DNA of 52,597 bases, from positions 1 to 52,597 of the forward strand of contig NZ_JAGGCS010000004.1 in assembly GCF_022884085.1 (NCBI RefSeq). Direction: 5' to 3'. The position numbers and the translations under genes were made by a program. Origin of the DNA: Paenirhizobium cremeum (GTDB lineage Bacteria; Pseudomonadota; Alphaproteobacteria; Rhizobiales; Rhizobiaceae). Of the stretch, positions 46,433 through 52,597 are shown piece after piece. The stretch's first letter is position 1. Every line of letters begins with the position of its first letter. The notes under the pieces are model-generated. The model saw only the letters and a list, made by a program, of their open reading frames with translations, had not been told where the DNA came from and ran no database searches.

Positions 46433-49090
46433 CTATTGTATGTCGAGCAGTCGCTCGAGATAGCGGCGCTCAAGCTCGGGTCGAGCGACATCGTCCACCG
46501 ACATCGTATCGAGCTTCTTGCGAATGGCATTGAGAATTTCACGGGCCCGCTGCACCTCGATCTCGTCGGGAACCCTCAGCCGTCCGTCGTCCATCTCCTC
46601 ACTCGTTCTGGCAGGTTCCCGGCCCAGCGGGTCCCGTCCGCGCTGACCGCCTTGACCGTTGTCGCCATCTCCCGGCTGTCGGCCGGCGCGCATCGCCTGC
46701 TGGATCTGCCCCATCATCTCCTGCGCACCTTGCCGCAGCGCTTCCATGGCCTTGCCCTGCCCCTCGACAGCGCGCTCGCCCTGGCTTTCGCCAAGGGCCT
46801 CGCCCGCGCCCTTCATCTCACGTTGCGCCTTGCCCATTCCTTCGCCGGGCTGAAATCCGAGACCTTTCAGCCCCTGTTGAAGTTCTTCGAGCTTCTTGCC
46901 GAGCGCCTCTTGCTGGCCACGCAGGTTCTTCAAGGCTTCACGGAGCTGTTCGGCAGTCATACGATCCATTGCCGAACCGCCCTGTTCACCTTGCTCGCCT
47001 TGCTGACCCTGCCGCCCGTCTTCCGTCACCGGCGGCTGGTCCTGCAGGAACTCGCCATCCTCACCGTCACCCGGATCGCCGCGTTGCATGCGGTCCTTCA
47101 GCGCCTGGTCGAGACGGAAGGTCTCGTCCATCAGCTTCTGCTGCTCCTGCATGATCTCGCCCAGCTTGTCGATCTGCTGGCGCAGCTCGCTGGTCTGCTG
47201 CTGTTGCTGCCCGCCGCGTTGAGGCCGGCCGGCCTGAAGACTGTTCATCATGCGCTGCAGTTCGGATAGCATCTGGCGCGCAGCGTCCCGGTTGCCGGAG
47301 CGGGCCAGATTCTCGATCTGGTTCAGCATGTTTTCCAGGTCTCTCTGGCGAATCATATTCTGCGCCGATTGCTGGCCGTCGCCCTGCGCATTTTGCTGGC
47401 GTTCGGCAACAGCCTTCATGAACTCCTGCATGGCAGCACGGAGTTCGTCCATCAGGCGCTTGATCTCCTGGTCGGAAGCGTTGCGCTCCAGCGCATCGGC
47501 AAGCGCCTGCTGCGCATCCCGCAGCTTGCGTTCCGCCAGCGAAAGATCCCCGTCATCGATGCCAAGCGCGATCTCCCAGAGATAATCGGCGGTATCCTTG
47601 AGGTCATCATTGGATCGGGCAAGCTTCATCCGCGCCTGCGCGGATTGAATGAGCAGGAAATGCGTGGGGTTCGGAATGGTCTCGTCCGCGCGCAGCGAAA
47701 TGGCTTCGTTGAGAGCGATCGCCTGGTCGATATCGCGGGTATCGAGCGCAAACACCTGCCGCTCCTCGGCAACGGCGGCGGCAAGCGGTTCGACGAAATG
47801 ACGGGTCGGCAGAACCATTTCATGGGACGGACTGCGGCCGGTCTGGCCGGAACCGTCGGTTGCCGTCAGCGTGATCCGAACTTTGCGGCCGGCGAGCGGA
47901 TGATCCGTGATGTTGCGGCTCGAAACCCCCTTGGCATCACGCGAGTTATGGCGCGGCAGATCCAGCCTGTAGTCCGGCGGCGGATAAAGCGGGGTGGCGC
48001 CAGGCTTCTCTTCCACCGGCACGATCTCCGCCCGAGCGGACTGCAGGCCGTAATCGTCACGCGCTGTAAAGCCGATCTCCAACGCGCCGTTGACCGTCGG
48101 TTTCGGCATTCCGTCGAAAGCGATCTCCGGCGGCTTGTCGGCGATGACTTCGATCGCCCAACGCTTCTGGCCGACCAGAAGTTCGCCGTTCTGCTCCAGC
48201 TTGAATTCATGGGTGCGACTGGTAACGACCGGAGCAGAGTCGCCCGCGTTGGGTTCGATTGGCGATGCGCCGGCACTCGCTGCGATATCGACGACCTCAC
48301 CCCCATCGGCGACCCGGTAGAGCACCTTCTCGTCGTAGCTGCCGCCGCTGATGCGCACAGTCGCCTGCGAATTCTGCGGCACGCGTACGCCACCGGCCTC
48401 CTCAGCCTGCGCACCGGCGCCTGAAAGGAAGATCGGAGCGCGACCCGTAAAAGATGGCGGGGTGATCCAGGCATCGACCCGGATCTCCTGGCCCGTACCC
48501 CCGCCCGCATTCCAGCGGAAGACATCCGCGATGACCCCTGCCCCGTTCGAACTCGAATAGGCAAACGCGGTCACAAGGAGCAGCGCCGGTATGGCGCGCA
48601 GGGCATGCCGGTCGAAACGGGCGATATCCGGCTGTGGCAGGCCGGCGTCCAGCGCTGCAATGGTCTCCGCCATGCGTCGCTGATGCTCCTGCCAGAGGGC
48701 GCGGGCGAAAGGCGTCTCGAAAGCCGGCTCGTCATCCTGGACCGCCACCGGCTGGTGGGGCAACCCGTTGCGCTCTTCCAACAACCGGTCGGCCTCTTCT
48801 GCTTCGGGCCAGCGCAGGCGTGTGAACGGAAGGAGAGACCAGACGAAAGCAAAGGTGAGGGCAAAGACGACAATCAGCCGCAGGACATCCGGCAATTGCC
48901 GGAAAACGCCGAACCAGGCCAATGAGACGAAAATCGCGGCAATACCCGCCACCGGCAGAAACAGCGGCAGAAGACGCTCAGCGAAAAGGACAAAGCGCGC
49001 CAGCAGGCGTTTGACGGCGACACGACGCGCCAGCACCGGGTCGGTGCGGAATGCGCCCTTTCGCGTACTGCCCGGCTGGGGAGGGGCCAT
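46433..49090 (-). CDS. TIGR02302 family (DUF4175) membrane protein
   Basis: This is a large protein of about 885 residues in a family restricted largely to alphaproteobacteria, with unknown function. It has two hydrophobic segments near the N-terminus, a third before residue 200, and a long periplasmic-looking part with beta-rich blocks (FTARDDYGLQSARAEIVPVE). The second half is a helical, Gln/Met/Arg-rich coiled coil with glycine- and glutamine-rich linkers (GQQGEQGEQGG). The start is uncertain: the ATG at 49090 has GGAG nine bases upstream, while the ATG at 49135 lacks a ribosome site. It is last in the argH-lptM-lysA line, 154 bases after lysA. Confidence 0.85.
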   Translation of the reverse strand: MAPPQPGSTRKGAFRTDPVLARRVAVKRLLARFVLFAERLLPLFLPVAGIAAIFVSLAWFGVFRQLPDVLRLIVVFALTFAFVWSLLPFTRLRWPEAEEADRLLEERNGLPHQPVAVQDDEPAFETPFARALWQEHQRRMAETIAALDAGLPQPDIARFDRHALRAIPALLLVTAFAYSSSNGAGVIADVFRWNAGGGTGQEIRVDAWITPPSFTGRAPIFLSGAGAQAEEAGGVRVPQNSQATVRISGGSYDEKVLYRVADGGEVVDIAASAGASPIEPNAGDSAPVVTSRTHEFKLEQNGELLVGQKRWAIEVIADKPPEIAFDGMPKPTVNGALEIGFTARDDYGLQSARAEIVPVEEKPGATPLYPPPDYRLDLPRHNSRDAKGVSSRNITDHPLAGRKVRITLTATDGSGQTGRSPSHEMVLPTRHFVEPLAAAVAEERQVFALDTRDIDQAIALNEAISLRADETIPNPTHFLLIQSAQARMKLARSNDDLKDTADYLWEIALGIDDGDLSLAERKLRDAQQALADALERNASDQEIKRLMDELRAAMQEFMKAVAERQQNAQGDGQQSAQNMIRQRDLENMLNQIENLARSGNRDAARQMLSELQRMMNSLQAGRPQRGGQQQQQTSELRQQIDKLGEIMQEQQKLMDETFRLDQALKDRMQRGDPGDGEDGEFLQDQPPVTEDGRQGQQGEQGEQGGSAMDRMTAEQLREALKNLRGQQEALGKKLEELQQGLKGLGFQPGEGMGKAQREMKGAGEALGESQGERAVEGQGKAMEALRQGAQEMMGQIQQAMRAGRQPGDGDNGQGGQRGRDPLGREPARTSEEMDDGRLRVPDEIEVQRAREILNAIRKKLDTMSVDDVARPELERRYLERLLDIQ

Positions 49091-49244
49091 CCGTCGGGTC
49101 TCCGTTTCGTCCACTGATCGAAGCGCGCGGCTCATCCATGAGCGCAATCATTCGCTAAAAGATAACATCGTTTGTGGCGAAGACGAGGGCGACAGCGCCA
49201 TTCGAACCGCTTTTTTGCCCTGGTCGCTGAAAAGTGAACGGCAA

Positions 49245-50513
49245 TCAGTCAAGCCAGGAAGGCACGGAATCGAGTCCGATCAGGTCTTCGTAGCTCGGTC
49301 GCGGCCGAATGACATGGAATTCGCCACCCTTCACCAGCACCTCGGGAACCAGCCGCCGGCTGTTATACGTGCCCGACTGCACGGCGCCGTAGGCTCCTGC
49401 GGAACCGACAGCGAGCAGATCGCCGGTCTTGGGCATGGCCATTTCCCGGTCGAGAGCCAAATAATCCCCCGTCTCGCAGACGGGACCGACGACATCCGCC
49501 CGGATACGCGGGGCGCTGGCCGCCGAAATCACGACCGGACGGATCTCGTGATAGGCCTCGTAAAGCGTCGGCCGGATGAGATCGTTCATGGCCGCATCGA
49601 CGATCACGAACGTCTTGTCGCCTCCGTCCTTCACAAAGACGACCTCGGTGACAAGAATGCCGGCATTTCCGACGATCAGCCGGCCCGGCTCCGTAACGAT
49701 CCGGCAATTGAGCCCGGCAAGCTGTTCCTTGACGATATGGGCATAGGCATCGGGTTCCGGTGGCGGGTTGTTGTCGTCCCGATAGGGAATGCCGAGACCT
49801 CCGCCGATATCGACATGGTCAATGGCATGGCCGTCGCCGCGCAAGGTCTCCACCAGTTCCCGCAGCAGTCGGAAGGCATCCTCAAACGGCTGCAGTTCGG
49901 TAATCTGGCTGCCGATATGCATATCGATGCCGGTCACCTTGATCGACGGCAGGCTCGCCGCCCGCTGATAGACCGCGCGGGCGCGCTCATAGGAAATGCC
50001 GAACTTGTTTTCCTTCTTGCCGGTCGAAATCTTCGCGTGGGTGCGCGCATCGACATCGGGATTGATGCGGAAGGAGACGTGCGCCTGCTTGCCGGACTTT
50101 GCGGCACGGGCAGCGAGAACCTCGAGTTCCGGCTCGGATTCGACGTTGAAACAGTAGATACCGGCCTCAAGGGCGAGATCCATCTCGGAGACGGTCTTGC
50201 CGACACCGGAGAACATGATGCGCTTCGCCGGAATGCCGGCTGCAAGCGCACGGCGAAGCTCGCCCTCGGAAACGACGTCAACGCCAGCGCCGAGCCGGGC
50301 CAGCGTTCTCAGCACGGCCTGGTTGGAATTGGCCTTCATCGCATAGCAGACCATCGCGTCGACGCCGTCGAATGCCTGAGAAAATACCTTGTAATGCCGC
50401 TCCAGCGTCGCCGTGGAATAGCAGTAGAAGGGTGTGCCGACGGCCCGGGCAATTTCGGGCACAGGCACATCCTCGGCATAGAGGACGCCATCGCGATAGT
50501 CGAAGTGGTTCAC
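49245..50513 (-). CDS. lysA: Diaminopimelate decarboxylase
   Basis: LysA performs the last step of lysine synthesis, PLP-dependent decarboxylation of meso-diaminopimelate. The 422-residue protein has the PLP lysine in CYAMKANSN, the GGGLGIPY phosphate loop and the late CETGDYLA active-site cysteine. The start is GTG at 50513, giving the conserved N-terminus (M)NHFDYRDGVLYAED; reading further upstream adds 48 residues with no family match and would overlap lptM. lptM precedes it by 13 bases. Confidence 0.95.
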   Translation of the reverse strand: MNHFDYRDGVLYAEDVPVPEIARAVGTPFYCYSTATLERHYKVFSQAFDGVDAMVCYAMKANSNQAVLRTLARLGAGVDVVSEGELRRALAAGIPAKRIMFSGVGKTVSEMDLALEAGIYCFNVESEPELEVLAARAAKSGKQAHVSFRINPDVDARTHAKISTGKKENKFGISYERARAVYQRAASLPSIKVTGIDMHIGSQITELQPFEDAFRLLRELVETLRGDGHAIDHVDIGGGLGIPYRDDNNPPPEPDAYAHIVKEQLAGLNCRIVTEPGRLIVGNAGILVTEVVFVKDGGDKTFVIVDAAMNDLIRPTLYEAYHEIRPVVISAASAPRIRADVVGPVCETGDYLALDREMAMPKTGDLLAVGSAGAYGAVQSGTYNSRRLVPEVLVKGGEFHVIRPRPSYEDLIGLDSVPSWLD

Positions 50514-50526
50514 GGGGTGTGGCCTG

Positions 50527-50733
50527 TCAGAGAAGAGGATCGAGGATGAACGGATCGTCCGGCTTTGCCGGAGCAGCCTGCGGCTTGCCACCGGTCGTGC
50601 GTACGTTCTGCTGGTCAGCCGGCATGCTCGGCGGATCGAGATCGGCCTTGCGGCCACAGCCGGAAAGCACGAGAGCAGCCGTTACAAGCAGGCCAGCGGC
50701 GACTATTGAGCGTCGTAGCGTTTTCACCATCAT
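50527..50733 (-). CDS. lptM: LptM-type small lipoprotein
   Basis: This 68-residue precursor has a signal peptide and the lipobox LSGC followed by GRKADLDPP, the hallmark of the LptM (YifL) family. LptM helps assemble the LptDE lipopolysaccharide translocon in E. coli. The tail is short, Pro-rich and disordered. The ATG at 50733 has GGTGG upstream; an adjacent ATG and a GTG at 50742 are alternatives. It lies between argH and lysA, an arrangement common in proteobacteria. Confidence 0.87.
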   Translation of the reverse strand: MMVKTLRRSIVAAGLLVTAALVLSGCGRKADLDPPSMPADQQNVRTTGGKPQAAPAKPDDPFILDPLL

Positions 50734-50825
50734 CTTATCCACCGGAACATCTTCCTATAGCCTGTAGCGAAAATCTCTGGGCTTGTGCACCCTCAATCTC
50801 GTGATACGCCTGCAAACGAATGTGA

Positions 50826-52229
50826 TCAGTTGCGGGCGCGCCACCAGGCGATCTGCTTCTTCACTTCGGATGGAGCCGTGCCGCCATAGCTCTTCCGGCT
50901 GGCAACGGAGGCCTCGACCGTCAGGACGTCGAAGATGCCGGCGGTGATGGCCGGGTTGATCGACTGCAGATCCTCAAGCGAAAGCTCCGCGAGATCGCAA
51001 CCCTTCTGTTCGGCGAGCGCCACCGCACGACCAGTGACATGATGAGCCTCACGGAAGGGGAGGCCCGCTTCCCGCACCAGCCAGTCGGCAAGATCGGTCG
51101 CGGTCGAATAACCTGAGCCGGCGGCGGCCTTCATCCGGTCGGCGCGCACCGTCAGGTCACGGATCATGCCAGTCATCGCGGCGATCGCCAGTTCGAGGCT
51201 TTCTGCGGCGTCGAAGACCTGTTCCTTGTCTTCCTGCATGTCCTTGGAATAGGCGAGCGGCAGGCCCTTCATCACCGTCAGGAGCGCGATCAGCGATCCG
51301 TTGATGCGGCCGGTTTTGGCACGCACCAGTTCGGCTGCATCCGGATTCTTCTTCTGCGGCATGATCGACGAGCCCGTGGAGAAAGCGTCGGACAGGCGTA
51401 CGAAGCCGAATTGCGGCGTAGACCAGATGACGATCTCCTCGGCAAGCCGGGACAGATGAGTAGCGCAGATCGAGGCAATCGACAGGAATTCGAGCGCGAA
51501 GTCCCGATCCGACACGGTGTCGATCGAGTTGCGGGTCGGCTCGCGGAAGCCGAGCGCCTTCGCCGTCATGTGGCGGTCGATGGCAAAGCCGGTGCCGGCA
51601 AGAGCCGCGGCCCCGATCGGGCTTTCGTCCATGTGTTCGATGGCATGGCGCACGCGCTGCCGATCCCGTCCAAACATCTCGACATAGGCCATGCAGTGAT
51701 GGCCGAAGGTCACCGGTTGCGCGGTCTGAAGGTGAGTGAAGCCGGGCATGACCGTGTCGGCATGCTCCTCGGCGCGATCGAGGAAGGCTGCAATGAGCGA
51801 GGTCAGGGCAACCTCGACCTTCTGCAATTCCTCCTTGACCCACATGCGGAAATCGAGCGCCACCTGGTCGTTGCGCGAGCGGGCGGTATGAAGACGGCCG
51901 GCGGCGGGGCCGATCAGTTCCGCAAGGCGCGCCTCGACATTCATGTGAATGTCCTCGAGCTTGCGCGAAAATACGAACTGGCCGGCTTCGATCTCTGACA
52001 GGATCGTGTTCAGGCCGTGAACGATCTTGTCTTTGTCGTCCGCCGATATGATGCCTTGATGCGCCAGCATGGTCGCATGCGCGATTGAGCCGCGGATATC
52101 CTGGGCATAAAGCTTCTTGTCGAAACCGATGGAGGCATTTATCTCCTCCATGATGGCAGCAGGTCCGGAAGCGAAGCGTCCGCCCCACATCTGGTTGGAG
52201 GATTTCGTGTTGTTGGTGTCCTCGGCCAT
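50826..52229 (-). CDS. argH: Argininosuccinate lyase
   Basis: ArgH splits argininosuccinate into arginine and fumarate, the last step of arginine synthesis. The 467-residue protein begins with [13 protein letters not shown], contains the substrate loops [15 protein letters not shown] and [13 protein letters not shown], and the fumarase/aspartase superfamily signature [11 protein letters not shown] with the catalytic serine. It is divergent from tlpA, only 24 bases away. Confidence 0.97.
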   Translation of the reverse strand: MAEDTNNTKSSNQMWGGRFASGPAAIMEEINASIGFDKKLYAQDIRGSIAHATMLAHQGIISADDKDKIVHGLNTILSEIEAGQFVFSRKLEDIHMNVEARLAELIGPAAGRLHTARSRNDQVALDFRMWVKEELQKVEVALTSLIAAFLDRAEEHADTVMPGFTHLQTAQPVTFGHHCMAYVEMFGRDRQRVRHAIEHMDESPIGAAALAGTGFAIDRHMTAKALGFREPTRNSIDTVSDRDFALEFLSIASICATHLSRLAEEIVIWSTPQFGFVRLSDAFSTGSSIMPQKKNPDAAELVRAKTGRINGSLIALLTVMKGLPLAYSKDMQEDKEQVFDAAESLELAIAAMTGMIRDLTVRADRMKAAAGSGYSTATDLADWLVREAGLPFREAHHVTGRAVALAEQKGCDLAELSLEDLQSINPAITAGIFDVLTVEASVASRKSYGGTAPSEVKKQIAWWRARN

Positions 52230-52253
52230 GCGATGCCCATCCTGGAGACTGCA

Positions 52254-52597
52254 ATGACAGAAAAAAGACCGCTCGGACTTCCTTCCGCCAAGCTGGTTGC
52301 GATTGCGGCGGTCGCCGGTATTCTCGCCGGCGCGGCAGCGGTATACGTGAAGCAGACCATGTCTGGCAATGGCGAGGTCGCAGCCGAAACCGCGCAGTGC
52401 CAGGGCACTGCCCAGAAGGCCGAGGCGTTGAAGTCCTTTACGACCGGACAGGTCGCCGCAATGGTGGCGGCAAGCCCCCCCCGTGTGATCGACGGCCTCT
52501 CCTTCAAGGATGCATCGGACAAGGACATGACGCTTGCCGACTTCTCGGGCAAGACGGTTCTTCTCAATCTCTGGGCCACCTGGTGCGTGCCCTGCCG
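52254..52597 (+). CDS. tlpA: Thiol:disulfide interchange protein TlpA (5' part, cut by window end)
   Basis: This gene runs off the right edge; 114 complete codons are present. The product begins [15 protein letters not shown], has an N-terminal membrane anchor at about residues 12-31, then a periplasmic thioredoxin fold ([20 protein letters not shown]). The active site WCVPC has Cys111 and Cys114. TlpA-type reductases serve cytochrome oxidase copper-site assembly. GGAG lies about seven bases before the ATG at 52254. The adjoining argH is its usual divergent neighbour in rhizobia as I recall it. Confidence 0.93.
   Translation, partial: MTEKRPLGLPSAKLVAIAAVAGILAGAAAVYVKQTMSGNGEVAAETAQCQGTAQKAEALKSFTTGQVAAMVAASPPRVIDGLSFKDASDKDMTLADFSGKTVLLNLWATWCVPC

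Overview
The window looks like core chromosome of a Rhizobiaceae-type alphaproteobacterium (Rhizobium/Agrobacterium/Ensifer/Shinella neighbourhood). The basis is high GC, the gene order lysC-ptsP-prfA-prmC, an lpiA-acvB pair, DUF4167 and TIGR02302 proteins, secA divergent from a parvulin-argJ operon, and a tlpA | argH-lptM-lysA-TIGR02302 block. I cannot name the genus from sequence alone. No phage, transposase, CRISPR array or secretion cluster is visible.

Layout. 1-8.1 kb: an M23 envelope peptidase (+), then on the minus strand clpB, an RG-rich DUF4167 protein, and prmC and prfA (translation termination). 8.1-11.7 kb: ptsP (nitrogen-PTS enzyme I) and lysC (aspartokinase), minus strand. 12-16 kb: lpiA-acvB (+), synthesis and hydrolysis of lysyl-phosphatidylglycerol. 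16.2-18.6 kb: an SH3 envelope protein (-), then ubiG and a DUF924 gene (+). 18.6-21 kb: a minus-strand run comF, grxC, nitrilase, DUF1178, which looks thiol/glutathione related. 21-22.5 kb: a methyltransferase (+), then a lone Flp pilin and a small membrane protein (-). 22.6-26 kb: ppi-argJ-GNAT-mutT (-), divergent from secA (+, to 28.9 kb, followed by a strong terminator). 29.2-31.9 kb: a polysaccharide flippase tightly coupled to a FemAB/BioF2-like acyltransferase. 31.9-33.5 kb: an acyl-CoA ligase (-).

33.6-35.1 kb is the least ordinary stretch. Two small exported proteins that are paralogues of each other lie in visibly lower-GC DNA, with a perfect inverted repeat in front, next to the 3' end of a tRNA-Leu(CAA).

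35.3-42.1 kb holds mixed housekeeping and envelope genes: a YqaA/DedA-like protein with dsbB, an HNH nuclease with a TTG start, an AlkA-type glycosylase, gluQRS, a YihY protein, a short-chain dehydrogenase, a two-TM microprotein, a cobalamin adenosyltransferase and a rhomboid protease. 42.1-45 kb: etfBA behind a palindromic operator that overlaps its promoter, a bidirectional terminator, then 3-hydroxybutyryl-CoA dehydrogenase. 45-46.3 kb: a GAF-EAL c-di-GMP phosphodiesterase. 46.4-52.2 kb: argH, lptM, lysA and a TIGR02302 membrane protein (-). A truncated tlpA runs off the right edge. Lysine, arginine and diaminopimelate supply (lysC, argJ, argH, lysA), protein export and folding (secA, ppi, dsbB, tlpA, clpB) and envelope modification are the recurring themes.

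Most of this is conserved housekeeping. I did not find a convincing new multi-gene system. The best leads are the paralogous exported pair beside tRNA-Leu, the DUF4167 protein beside prfA-prmC, and the etf operator. All family assignments come from reading motifs by eye; no database search was run.
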